64,000 nt of DNA, taken from Daejeonella sp. (GTDB lineage: Bacteria > Bacteroidota > Bacteroidia > Sphingobacteriales > Sphingobacteriaceae). How positions within the stretch are numbered: position 1 is the stretch's first letter; every line of letters begins with the position of its first letter. The position numbers and the translations under genes are program-made. Location of the stretch: the NCBI RefSeq assembly GCF_017495225.1, contig NZ_JAFEIG010000005.1:1-64000 (forward strand). Reading direction: 5' to 3'. Shown piece by piece: positions 8,441 to 17,816 of the stretch. The notes beneath the pieces are model-generated. The model was not told the DNA's origin. It worked only from the letters and a program-made list of their open reading frames with translations, and ran no database searches.

Positions 8441-9757
8441 TTATACTGCATCAGACAGTGAAGAGAAAGTAAAGTCTCTAATTTTCATTGGTGGAACAAT
8501 CATATTACCACTACGTTGTGGTTTACCCAAAGCTTCCACATTGTTTAGCATGATTATCGGACTTTCATTAAATCTGAAATTTTTTACTGGGTACATTATT
8601 TTTCCGTTTTCAATGTAGAAAGTACCGTCACGTGTAAGTCCCGTTAGTAATAAAGTCTGAGGATCCACACTTCTGATATACCAGAAACGAGTCACTAAAA
8701 TACCTCTTTCGGTACTCTTAATAAGGTCTTCAAGAGAGGCTGTTCCACCTTCCATGATTACTCTATTGGCACCTGGGACAGGTTTTACGCCTTTTTGTTG
8801 TGCCCAATAACGAGAGTAGCTTAGGTTTTTTACTACACCATTTTCTACCCAGGTTACTTTTTCTTGTGGGATACCATCGCCATTCCAAGTCGCTGAAGGG
8901 AGGTCTGCATTAAAAGGATCTGAGTAAATATTTACTTGTTCATTAAACAATTGCTCACCTAAACGCGTACCGCCACCTTTTTTGCTCATGAAGCTTCTAC
9001 CTTCTTCGGCACTTCTAGCGTCAAAACCACGAACCATGTTTGATAGCATATCGCTAGCAGCCAAAGGTTCTAAAATAACGGTGTATTTTCCAGGCTCCAA
9101 TGCTTTTGCACCCGCAGAACCCACTGCTTTTTGGGCAGCGACTTTTGTTAAGGCTAAAGTATCAAGTTTTGAGATGTCATTGAAAGATTCACTAACATAG
9201 CCTGATCCTGTACCTGCCTGATTACGAGTGGTTACCGAGAAGGAAACATCAGTATCCATATTGTATGCAAAAAGTCCCTTAGAGTTCATGATTGCTCTAA
9301 AGCTAGTTGAGTTTTCCAAGAAACCTGCCGCCTCTAGATTGGCTGCTTTTGCAATATCCAGACTCTTTTTAACGGCCTCTGCACGAATATCTGGATTTAC
9401 AGCTGCTGTAGTTTTGTTGTAAGTGATAGATTCAGCAAATGTTTTTGGTCCCTCTAATGAAACATACTCCGGATTTGGAGGTGCCAATTGTGCTAATTCC
9501 TCAGATCTTCTAACCACTTTTTCAAGGGATGCATCATCAAACTCATTGATTGTTGCTGATCCTGTTTTTTTACCAAATGTGGAACTAATTGCTAGTCCCA
9601 TAGTGCTAATATCTCCCGCTGTTGAAACGGCATTTCTTGCATAGCGAATATTTCCGCCTTCGGTACCTGTCAGACTAACTTCACATTCGTCTGCTTTTGA
9701 AAAGCTCAATGCTTTTTTCAGAATTGCTTGAGCTTCTGCTTTACTTATTATGCCCAT
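8441..9757 (-). CDS. TldE/PmbA-like protease partner subunit
   Basis: A 438-residue TldE (PmbA)-type protein of the same superfamily as its neighbours but without the HExxxH zinc motif, as expected for the non-catalytic partner of TldD. It starts MGIISKAEAQ and shows no export signal. It lies between the two TldD genes, 3 bases after the upstream one and 40 bases before the downstream one, so it is almost certainly co-translated with them. The two TldD paralogues may compete for it or form alternative heterodimers; this is inference. Confidence 0.87.
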   Translation of the reverse strand: MGIISKAEAQAILKKALSFSKADECEVSLTGTEGGNIRYARNAVSTAGDISTMGLAISSTFGKKTGSATINEFDDASLEKVVRRSEELAQLAPPNPEYVSLEGPKTFAESITYNKTTAAVNPDIRAEAVKKSLDIAKAANLEAAGFLENSTSFRAIMNSKGLFAYNMDTDVSFSVTTRNQAGTGSGYVSESFNDISKLDTLALTKVAAQKAVGSAGAKALEPGKYTVILEPLAASDMLSNMVRGFDARSAEEGRSFMSKKGGGTRLGEQLFNEQVNIYSDPFNADLPSATWNGDGIPQEKVTWVENGVVKNLSYSRYWAQQKGVKPVPGANRVIMEGGTASLEDLIKSTERGILVTRFWYIRSVDPQTLLLTGLTRDGTFYIENGKIMYPVKNFRFNESPIIMLNNVEALGKPQRSGNMIVPPMKIRDFTFSSLSDAV

Positions 9758-9760
9758 ATC

Positions 9761-11395
9761 TTAAATTTTTCTTGCTGTATTAATAACATTTACTCCATTA
9801 AATCTTGTTGTAGAACTTCCGTGAGAAACGGCATTCGACTGGCCTGGTTGCCCTTTTCCATCGTTAAATGCACCACCTAAGCGATAATCGCGTTCATCAC
9901 AAATAGCACCCACGGCATTCCAAAATTCTTGTGTATTTGATTGGTAAGACACATCTTTTAGCATGCCCACAATTTTACCTTCCTTAATTTCGTAAAACAT
10001 TTGTCCGCCGAACTGGAAATTATATCGCTGCTGATCAATTGAGAATGAGCCATCCCCAATGATGTAAACACCTTTTTCTACATCTTTAATCATGTCGTCA
10101 ACGCTTAATTCCTCTTTCCCAGGTTGTAGGGATATATTAGGCATACGCTGAAATTGTACATCTGCCCAGCTTTGAGCATAAGAACATCCCTGAGATTCTT
10201 TTAAACCAATCATGTGTGCTTGATCACGTGTTGCTTGGAAGTTTACTAAAACACCATCTTTTACGATATCCCATTTCTTGCATTCAACACCTTCATCATC
10301 ATAGCCTACAGCCCCTAAAGAGGTCTTTTCGGTCTTGTCGGCTGTAACATTCACCAATTTATTGCCGAAATTGAAGTTTTTAGAATTTAGCTTGTCGAGG
10401 GTTAAGAAACTCGTTCCAGCATAATTAGCTTCATAGCCGAGTACACGGTCGAGTTCTGTAGGGTGTCCTACCGATTCATGTATGGTTAGCCAAAGGTGTG
10501 AAGGGTCAAGAACTAGGTCATATTTGCCTGGTTCAACAGACTTAGCCTTCATTTTTTGGTCTACATTAACTGTTGCAGCTTTTATATCTTCAAGGATATC
10601 ATAGCGGTCTTTGTATCGAGTAACTACTCCCTTAACTTTACTGCTCTCTGTAGGATCGAGGTATTCATAACCCATACCCATTGGGGTACTTAGCGACCTA
10701 ATCGTATCAAACTTACCATTGCTACGATCAATTTTAGTTACCTGGAAATTAGGATATATTCGGTGAATATCTTGATCAATATAGGAACCATCCGTAGAGG
10801 CGAAATATTTCTGCTCATTAACAGCGAATATCACCGAGTTTACGAAGCTTGCTCCACCCTGCATCGCTAAAGCGTTTGTAGCAAGTAAAAGATCAACTTT
10901 TTCTTTAACTGGAACCTCAAATGCATTTTTTTCGATTGGCGATTTCCAGCTAACCTCACCATAGCCATTTTGAGGGGCTAATTGGACTGCCTCACCTTGA
11001 ATTTTGGCATTAGCCTTCGCCACAGCAACTGCTCTTTCGGCAGCTTTGGCAATTTCTTCCTTAGTTACATTGTTTGTGGAAGCGAAACCCCAGCAACCAT
11101 TGGCAATTACGCGAACCCCAACACCATAGGATTCGGTATTAGAAACCCCTTGTACATTTTTTTCACGTGTAGCCACAAATTGATTGAGGTAACGACCAAT
11201 ACGAACATCGGCATAACTCGCTCCTTTTGCTTTAGCCGCATTTAGAGCTACATCGGCCAATTCTTTTTTAATTCTTGTATCCACAACATTCAATGCTTCC
11301 ATTGGATCGATGGGATTACCGAAAAGTGATAAGTTTGGTAGCATTAATGCCCCCGCACCGAGTCCACTTAGGTAGAGAAATTCACTTCTTTTCAA
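9761..11395 (-). CDS. TldD-like metalloprotease with possible Tat signal (copy 2)
   Basis: A 544-residue protein, equal in length and similar throughout to the copy at 6766-8400, including the HESVGH zinc motif and AICDE. The N-terminus KRSEFL plus a hydrophobic segment (about 8-26) resembles a twin-arginine signal with KR in place of RR. The start codon is TTG (minus strand, 11395-11393): no ATG suits, and a strong AAAGGAGG lies 8 bases upstream. The gene follows the membrane protein gene at 11473 by 77 bases, so the protease trio probably belongs to the same transcript as the moxR cluster. The duplicate presumably arose locally. Confidence 0.85.
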   Translation of the reverse strand: MKRSEFLYLSGLGAGALMLPNLSLFGNPIDPMEALNVVDTRIKKELADVALNAAKAKGASYADVRIGRYLNQFVATREKNVQGVSNTESYGVGVRVIANGCWGFASTNNVTKEEIAKAAERAVAVAKANAKIQGEAVQLAPQNGYGEVSWKSPIEKNAFEVPVKEKVDLLLATNALAMQGGASFVNSVIFAVNEQKYFASTDGSYIDQDIHRIYPNFQVTKIDRSNGKFDTIRSLSTPMGMGYEYLDPTESSKVKGVVTRYKDRYDILEDIKAATVNVDQKMKAKSVEPGKYDLVLDPSHLWLTIHESVGHPTELDRVLGYEANYAGTSFLTLDKLNSKNFNFGNKLVNVTADKTEKTSLGAVGYDDEGVECKKWDIVKDGVLVNFQATRDQAHMIGLKESQGCSYAQSWADVQFQRMPNISLQPGKEELSVDDMIKDVEKGVYIIGDGSFSIDQQRYNFQFGGQMFYEIKEGKIVGMLKDVSYQSNTQEFWNAVGAICDERDYRLGGAFNDGKGQPGQSNAVSHGSSTTRFNGVNVINTARKI

Positions 11396-11403
11396 TATGT
11401 TAT

Positions 11404-11411
11404 CCTCCTTT
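11404..11411 (-). promoter_or_regulatory. Strong Shine-Dalgarno before a TTG start
   Basis: AAAGGAGG on the minus strand, 8 bases from the TTG start of tldD copy 2. Most genes in this window lack such a site, as usual in Bacteroidota; here it decides the non-ATG start. Confidence 0.65.
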
Positions 11412-11472
11412 AAATTGGTTAATTATATAAAAAACGCTTTGTTAAAATTTTTAATCATTTCTAAACATGAAG

Positions 11473-13230
11473 TTAGGATAATTTTTCTTCAAGCCATAAA
11501 TATGTGCAACAAAGTAAAAATAAAATGTAAAACCAGATTGCTGAAAATTGATCTTCATAAATTGAATTAGCAAATTTTTCTTCGATACTTTCCTTTTTTT
11601 CGCGCATCCATCTTTTCTTAGTATTTTTTGTTTTTTCTGCAGCACGCACTCCTCTCCAAGCCGATTTATCAAATACATAAATCCATTCTTGCTCATTATC
11701 AATGGGTTGCCAGCCTGTGTTTTTTGGCCACCAGCTTCCTCGCTGCTCAAATTGAAGTATAGGATCTTGAATTAAAGCAATCTGATCATTATTTATATTA
11801 AGTTGTGAAGAATCACTCGAAAGTTGCAATTCTTGATCTAGTATCGGTATCTGCGGAAGAATATAATTAACAGAACTTTCCTTCTTTTTTCCAGCTTTTT
11901 GAAGAATGTACGTCCAGAATGAGGAATAATCATTTAGCTGATTACCAAGAACCCATGTATAAGAATCATTGATCAAACTAAGTACAATTCTACCTTTTCC
12001 CAATAATTTACTGCTTATTAGAATATCGCCTGATTCATTTTTAACCAAGCTTTGTGTTCCTGATTGAGGCATTATCGATAATAATGTACTTCCCTGAAGA
12101 ATGTTTTTTGTTGCTTCTTGGCCATTCCAAGTTAAATTCATGGTTTTTGGAATAACTTTTTTATTCTCCTGCAGGCTAAAGGCTTTCTTATAAAAACCAG
12201 ATCCAGATTCAATAGCATCGGTTTTAATTATCAATCCCATGCCCAAATTGACTTGATTTTGCAAAGCTTGACTTTCTGCATTGCTTAAACGTGCTAATTC
12301 TTGGATATCGCCTATAAGCACATCGAAATCATTCAGCAAAGTGCTATTAATACGCGTCAAATCGATTTTTAAGCCATTTAGAAACTCGCTATTGAATTTA
12401 TTGGTGCTTATAGTAGTTCTTATGGCTAGGCTATAGCCTTGTTCTGAAAGCCAATTTTTGAGAAATTTATGCTCAAAGTCGGGTGATGCGGCCAAAATCA
12501 AAATTCGCATGGGCTCTTTTGCCTTAACCAGTATTGGCAAGTCTTCTTTAGCTAATGTATCTCCATTGGCTAAGGCAATTAAGGAATAAACTGCTTTATC
12601 GAGGTGTTTTGGGATGCACTTTAACTCAAAACTGGTACTTTCTTTTTCGATAATTACCGAATCTAGATTAGTGCCCATCCCTTGTAAAACTAGCTTAATC
12701 TCTCGCTTTTCAAGGTTATTGTAGCTCCCTTGAATTAATAATTCTTCTCCTGATCTTATCTTTTTTGACCAGTTAATAGAGCTAATTCCATCTGCCAAAA
12801 CAGAAGGATGAAAAATTAGATTTTTATCCTTAAGACTCTCAAATTCATGATTTTCTAAGCCATAGCCATAAACATGGAAAATTTCAAATTTGGGATTTGA
12901 ACTTAAAAATTCATTGAGATCGCCAATGTGTTTTACGTTTTTATTTTTTTCTGCAATCTCTTTTTCTGTAGTAAAAATGGCGCGACCTTTCCAGCTTGCC
13001 AGACTATCTTTATGATAGCCTTCAGTCAATAAAATTGCGATATTTGTCTCTTTATCAGAAACTTGACGCTTATATTTAATGGGTGAAGCAATAAAAAAGA
13101 GCGCGATTATCGCAAAAATCGAAGCCAATATTCTCAAAATTCGGTTCGATTTATTTTCGCGTTTAATCTCCTTAAACAGGATAAAAGCGAGTAACAAGGC
13201 TAGGGCAATAAAAATATAGATCTGATCCAT
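11473..13230 (-). CDS. Membrane protein of the moxR/DUF58 cluster, GATase1-like core
   Basis: A 585-residue protein with two N-terminal membrane segments (about 4-17 and 31-48) and a C-terminal one (about 561-578). Between them lies a large, probably periplasmic, part. Its middle (ILILAASPDFEHKFL..., FDVLIGD, LGMGLIIKTDA) looks like the glutamine-amidotransferase-like fold seen in membrane proteins of BatA/BatB-type loci, without an obvious catalytic triad. It lies 1 base after the DUF4175-like gene. The function is not known. I am confident of the gene and of its cluster membership, less of the fold. Confidence 0.7.
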   Translation of the reverse strand: MDQIYIFIALALLLAFILFKEIKRENKSNRILRILASIFAIIALFFIASPIKYKRQVSDKETNIAILLTEGYHKDSLASWKGRAIFTTEKEIAEKNKNVKHIGDLNEFLSSNPKFEIFHVYGYGLENHEFESLKDKNLIFHPSVLADGISSINWSKKIRSGEELLIQGSYNNLEKREIKLVLQGMGTNLDSVIIEKESTSFELKCIPKHLDKAVYSLIALANGDTLAKEDLPILVKAKEPMRILILAASPDFEHKFLKNWLSEQGYSLAIRTTISTNKFNSEFLNGLKIDLTRINSTLLNDFDVLIGDIQELARLSNAESQALQNQVNLGMGLIIKTDAIESGSGFYKKAFSLQENKKVIPKTMNLTWNGQEATKNILQGSTLLSIMPQSGTQSLVKNESGDILISSKLLGKGRIVLSLINDSYTWVLGNQLNDYSSFWTYILQKAGKKKESSVNYILPQIPILDQELQLSSDSSQLNINNDQIALIQDPILQFEQRGSWWPKNTGWQPIDNEQEWIYVFDKSAWRGVRAAEKTKNTKKRWMREKKESIEEKFANSIYEDQFSAIWFYILFLLCCTYLWLEEKLS

Positions 13231-13231
13231 T

Positions 13232-15382
13232 TTAAGGTTGCGCTTGCTTTAATTGTTTAAAATATTCTGTTGAAAGGGATGTTTTTGAACGCGCAGGATT
13301 TGCCTGTGGTGTTCTATTTTCATCCTTAATTATTCTTTGCAATGCAGATTCCACCATAGAAATCTCTTTGGAACTAAGCTTTAAATTAATGTTTGTGCTA
13401 ATGATTTTTCGCATGATTTCTAAAGCACTTAGGTAGCTACTAGGCTCAGAAATTGCCTTTGCACTGATTTTTCGGCTTGCATCTTGAAGGATTGTACGAT
13501 CTTGCCGACTTAAAACTGCTCCATTTCTAAGTTTTGAAATTATGGCACTTGCTTTTTTTAATGAACTCTGTTCCTCATTTTTTGAAAAGGTTTTTTCGGC
13601 AATAGGTTGAATGATTTTATCAAGCTCGCCACTAAGCCGCTTTTCTTCTTTGATTGCTGCAGTTTTTAAAGCTGTTTTTGATACATAAGCTCTTGATTTT
13701 TGTTGTAAATCTTTCAATAAACGCAAGGCTTTGTACTCAAATGGTAATGCTTCATCCGGCTTATATGTCCGCAAACGTAATTCCGATTTCCACATTTCAG
13801 TCAGCGTGGCTTTTAATTGAGCCTTCAACTCCGGCTCAAAAAAGGTGGCATCCTCTGCAACATCATGCTTATGAGCATAAGAATCCATAATTTTCTCGGC
13901 ATCACCAAAGTTGGCTCCAGCTTCCTCATCTTCATGATCCTCATGGCCTTCATGATCCTCATGTTCTTCATTGCCAGGGCCAATTTCGCCTTCTGATTCC
14001 TCCCCTAAAAACTTCCCATAGCGAAGACGCAAGAGTTTTTGATCGATACCTAAATTATTGCTTCTGCTTCTGAACTCTTCAATGCTGAGACTATTCTTTT
14101 CTTTGAGTAGCTTTTCTGTGTCGATGATAATCTGCCTTTGACTTCTAAAATATTCTGGAACCAAGTTTACACCACCCAACATGCCATCCATGCTCATTAG
14201 TTTTGCCGTGTCTTGTATGCTTACTTGGTAAACGTCCGAGCGACTTATCTGCTTGCGACTATCTATGGCTTGAATGTAAAAATAAAGTTCATCGCCCGCT
14301 TGCATTCCTAAACTTGCTAAGTCGATGGTTTTCTGTAGTTTATATTCTTTATCCCCACTAATTTTATCGCTAAAGCGGATGCTCTGCTCCTTAAATTTTA
14401 CTCCTTCCCCTTGACCGCTACTAATTGTAGCCGAAATATAAACCTCATTTATCCCATAATCATCATTTACCTGAACTTGTAAATTTGTTCGTTGAGGCTC
14501 ACCATAATCAATGGTGCTATATTGCTTTGGCGATGAAATTCGAATTAATGGCGCTTCATCTTTTATGATTTCTAATTTATATAAATCCGACAATTTGCCA
14601 TCTAATTTCACTTGGTAAAATCCCGATTTATTAATGCTTCTGCTAAAGGCCCAAAGTGTCCGACTTTTATTTAAAGCACGTAATTTTGAAGTTTCTGTAT
14701 CATTGAAAATAAAATCCAATCTATCCACCGATTGATTTGTCTCAATGGTCCACTCAAGTACAGAAGCATCTTCAACAATAGCTGAAAACTGCTTTTGAGT
14801 CCGCTTTTTATTGTTTGTATAAGATGGTGGCGTAATTTTTAAACTGACAGATGCTATTTCTGGCAATATTTTATCCGCTACCAAGGTATTTGTCCCACTA
14901 ATAGATAAATTATTAGATTTTAAGTCGATTGGGTCAATTTTCCCAATCAGTATTGCAGCCGAAACAGATAAAATCATTAAAAGGGATGCAGATTTTAATC
15001 GTTTGTAAATTAAACCGGGTATTTTAAGGTTATTTAACTGATTTTCAACTTTTTGTGCTTGTATTTTTTCCAGAATGTTTAATTTTTCTACATCTTTTAA
15101 AAGCAGGGAACTGCTTTCTTCTAATTGTGGATAGCTCTGGTTTAATAATCGGGCAACGTCTTCTTCGTTAATTTTTAGAATATTAGAAATTTTAATAAAA
15201 ATCAATCCTAAAATTAGTGTTAAATGAACTGTGTGCCAGCTGGATATGCTTGAAAAGATATCCCAAATAGATATTGTTAAAATGGAGATAGAAAAAGCTA
15301 AAAACAGCTTTGCCAATAGACTCGATACAATCCATTGGAATTTTATTTTTTGAATAAATGCTTTTCCTGTTGAATAACTCAT
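13232..15382 (-). CDS. DUF4175-like membrane protein
   Basis: A 716-residue protein. Membrane segments lie at about 24-42, 52-65 and 128-146, followed by a long periplasmic region with beta-rich repeats and then helical, lysine/glutamate-rich sequence to the end. It resembles DUF4175 proteins found in moxR/DUF58 clusters. An unusual segment near residues 468-486 alternates His, Asp and Glu (EEHEDHEGHEDHEDEE), flanked by glycine-rich sequence. It looks like a flexible acidic loop that could bind divalent metal. The start overlaps the upstream BatA-like gene by 4 bases, so the two are translationally coupled. The role in the cluster is unknown. Confidence 0.7.
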   Translation of the reverse strand: MSYSTGKAFIQKIKFQWIVSSLLAKLFLAFSISILTISIWDIFSSISSWHTVHLTLILGLIFIKISNILKINEEDVARLLNQSYPQLEESSSLLLKDVEKLNILEKIQAQKVENQLNNLKIPGLIYKRLKSASLLMILSVSAAILIGKIDPIDLKSNNLSISGTNTLVADKILPEIASVSLKITPPSYTNNKKRTQKQFSAIVEDASVLEWTIETNQSVDRLDFIFNDTETSKLRALNKSRTLWAFSRSINKSGFYQVKLDGKLSDLYKLEIIKDEAPLIRISSPKQYSTIDYGEPQRTNLQVQVNDDYGINEVYISATISSGQGEGVKFKEQSIRFSDKISGDKEYKLQKTIDLASLGMQAGDELYFYIQAIDSRKQISRSDVYQVSIQDTAKLMSMDGMLGGVNLVPEYFRSQRQIIIDTEKLLKEKNSLSIEEFRSRSNNLGIDQKLLRLRYGKFLGEESEGEIGPGNEEHEDHEGHEDHEDEEAGANFGDAEKIMDSYAHKHDVAEDATFFEPELKAQLKATLTEMWKSELRLRTYKPDEALPFEYKALRLLKDLQQKSRAYVSKTALKTAAIKEEKRLSGELDKIIQPIAEKTFSKNEEQSSLKKASAIISKLRNGAVLSRQDRTILQDASRKISAKAISEPSSYLSALEIMRKIISTNINLKLSSKEISMVESALQRIIKDENRTPQANPARSKTSLSTEYFKQLKQAQP

Positions 15383-16887
15383 GCTAAATTATTTCTAAAG
15401 CTTAAGTACCTTTCAAGCATAAAAATTAGGATCAATGCGAGCCAAAACTGATTTTCTAAATCGGTGCTATTAGATGGTTTTTTATCAGCCAAGGCTTCTT
15501 TCTGATTTGAAAAAATCGGAAGCATTTGTGTTTCGCTTACTTTTCTATTGTCTAGTTCATGTATTTTTGGGTTGTTATTTTTTGATAAAATAATGTTTAT
15601 CAATGCTTTAGGAAGCTCCTCGCTCCAAACTAACTCGTTCCAATCGGGGTTAAATCTGGAATAAAATTCGATTTTGCTATAATTTTTTTCTTGCCTCTGA
15701 CTAAGAATTGGGTTTCCGAAACCGTCTTGCCAAATTAGAAAATCACCAGTTTTATTTTCATGGATATTAATTCTTTTGTAAAGTCCAATTTCTGAATCGC
15801 TAGTATTTTGATCGAGCTTTAGTGTGGTACGTACATTTTTAACTGCACCACTTTCATAGGTTAAAATTTTGGTTTTTGGCGCAATTTGCTGTGGTATTGC
15901 CGATTCTGATAGCCAAAAAATAATATTTTGCCCCGAAGGGATGTTTTTGGTGCTAAATTCTTGGAGCTCAATTTTTCGTGAAGTATATGTTTTTATCGCC
16001 TTGATGGCTGCTTTAATATAATTGGCGTCCGACTTAAATTTATCGGTATAAATCGCTATTTTGATGCCTGTGGTATCGATTGTAAGCGAATTGCTATTTT
16101 TATTTTTCGTATCTTTATAATTGAGCTTTGCAAGTCCTTGTTCAAAATTCAAAGTCAACCTGCTGTTTTTAATTGTTGGATCGAAGGTTTCGGTGTTGTA
16201 AGTGGTGGCTGTGGGACTACTAGTCGCGATTGTTGCCATGATGCTTCCTGATTCTTGAAACCATGCATTTTCAAGCCAAGAATTTGTAGAATCTGCTGCT
16301 GTGATTGTTTTCCAGATCAGAGGGAATGAAATTTCAGCACGCTTATTTCCTAGTTTATTTAATCTATTGCCCGTAAACAGAAAAGCTTTTGTATTGGCTG
16401 GAATTTTAACATTCAATAAATCAAGGAGTGGCCAATAGGAAAAGGCTTCATTTTTGTCTTTTGTAGAGGTATTTTCTTTTTGAATTTCATCAATTTTAGT
16501 CTCTCTGAAATTAGGTTCGAAATAACGTAAATCATATCCCAATCCAGCAAGAGAGTCGATTTCAGGTTTAAAATTGCTATAAATTTCTTTACTGTTTTCT
16601 TCTTCAATGAGTATCCATGCTGATTTTGTTTTATATGTATTGATACTGTTCCAAAGTGGCTTTGCCAAGATAATAGCTAAAATAATCAGTAATAGGCATC
16701 GTAATAATAAAAGAAGGAGATCGATTAGTTTTAGGCTTTTTGCACTTTGCCTGGAACTTTCACCCAAGAGACTAATGCTGCCAACTTTGAGTGTTTTGCC
16801 TTTTTTTACATTCCACAAATGGATGATCAGCGGAATAATAATTCCGCCAATAGCAAATAACCAGATGGGATTTAATACTTGTAGCAA
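15379..16887 (-). CDS. BatA-domain membrane protein
   Basis: A 502-residue protein. The N-terminus (FLNPxWLFAIGG-type start, IPLIIHLWNVKKGKTLKVGSI, then a second membrane helix at about 57-78) is the BatA/aerotolerance N-terminal domain. The rest is a large periplasmic region with no von Willebrand motif that I can see. A final hydrophobic segment lies at about 482-495. It follows the DUF58 gene by 3 bases and overlaps the DUF4175-like gene by 4. In related loci these proteins form a membrane assembly with the MoxR ATPase; the exact task is unresolved. Confidence 0.78.
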   Translation of the reverse strand: MLQVLNPIWLFAIGGIIIPLIIHLWNVKKGKTLKVGSISLLGESSRQSAKSLKLIDLLLLLLRCLLLIILAIILAKPLWNSINTYKTKSAWILIEEENSKEIYSNFKPEIDSLAGLGYDLRYFEPNFRETKIDEIQKENTSTKDKNEAFSYWPLLDLLNVKIPANTKAFLFTGNRLNKLGNKRAEISFPLIWKTITAADSTNSWLENAWFQESGSIMATIATSSPTATTYNTETFDPTIKNSRLTLNFEQGLAKLNYKDTKNKNSNSLTIDTTGIKIAIYTDKFKSDANYIKAAIKAIKTYTSRKIELQEFSTKNIPSGQNIIFWLSESAIPQQIAPKTKILTYESGAVKNVRTTLKLDQNTSDSEIGLYKRINIHENKTGDFLIWQDGFGNPILSQRQEKNYSKIEFYSRFNPDWNELVWSEELPKALINIILSKNNNPKIHELDNRKVSETQMLPIFSNQKEALADKKPSNSTDLENQFWLALILIFMLERYLSFRNNLA

Positions 16888-16890
16888 GGT

Positions 16891-17778
16891 TTAAATTCTT
16901 TGTTTTTTACGTTGATTTAAAAAATCTCTTAATGCTTGGTCGAGAGGTTCGGCCATGCTAATCATTCGATAATAAATATTTCGATCTAAAAGCTTCATTC
17001 TGAGTCCGTTCAGGTGCTCGTTTAACTTCTCTTGATAGTCTTTTTTTGCTGTTTTTACATCAATTTTAACAGTTTTTCCGGTTTCCAAATCTTCTAATTC
17101 TGAATAAGCTTTAAAATCGAGGTCGAGTTCATTTTTGCCCATCAAATGGAATACAATCACTTCATTTTTTAGTGCGTTGAATGTATCTAGTAATTGCAAG
17201 AGCTCTCCATTTTCTTCGTAAAGGTCTGTTATAAAAATTAGGAGCTCTCTGCCCTTGGATGCAGAATAAAGATCTTTATAATAAATAGGTTTTGTAAAGC
17301 TACCTCCAGCTTTAATATTTTCCAGTTGATAAAACATTCTTGATAAATGTTGGAAATCTTGTTTGGAGGCTAAGGAGTAAAAACCTTCATCCTGAAACAC
17401 ATAGAGCCCGATTGCATCGCCTTGTAAATGAGCAAGATAAGCAAGTGATGCGACTAGATATTTAGCATAATCAATTTTTTTGAAGTTCCCATCTTCATGA
17501 TTCATAGAGGCACTTGCATCAATTACAAAGCGTACCGAAATGCTCGTTTCCACTTCAGATTCGCGGATATAATAGCGATCAGAACGGCCATACATTTTCC
17601 AATCGAGCCATCGTAAATCATCACCAGGTTGGTAGGAGCGGTACTGACTAAATTCTAAACCCGGACCTTTCAGAGCGCTTTTATTAAGTCCCGTCATAAA
17701 ACCATCCACCACAGTTTTTGCTGCCAATGAAAGGTCTTTGATTGCCATTACGACTTTCGGGTCTAATAATTTACTCAT
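16891..17778 (-). CDS. DUF58 domain protein
   Basis: A 295-residue soluble protein with the DUF58 signature GLEFSQYRSYQPGDDLRWLDWKMYGR (spread over about residues 40-68) and a von Willebrand A-like core (VRFVIDASASMNHED, a DxSxS metal-site motif, then LIFITDLYEE). DUF58 proteins are the usual partners of MoxR ATPases encoded directly upstream, as here. It probably links the ATPase to the membrane proteins encoded next in the operon. Confidence 0.88.
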   Translation of the reverse strand: MSKLLDPKVVMAIKDLSLAAKTVVDGFMTGLNKSALKGPGLEFSQYRSYQPGDDLRWLDWKMYGRSDRYYIRESEVETSISVRFVIDASASMNHEDGNFKKIDYAKYLVASLAYLAHLQGDAIGLYVFQDEGFYSLASKQDFQHLSRMFYQLENIKAGGSFTKPIYYKDLYSASKGRELLIFITDLYEENGELLQLLDTFNALKNEVIVFHLMGKNELDLDFKAYSELEDLETGKTVKIDVKTAKKDYQEKLNEHLNGLRMKLLDRNIYYRMISMAEPLDQALRDFLNQRKKQRI

Positions 17779-17816
17779 GTGGTAGTTTTGCTTAATTAAG
17801 AAATATCAATAATTAT

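Noticed and set aside
11451..11750. Minus-strand frame of 99 codons at the end of the membrane protein gene
   Set aside because: It lies in another frame within the longer gene at 11473-13230, which has membrane segments and close operon spacing.
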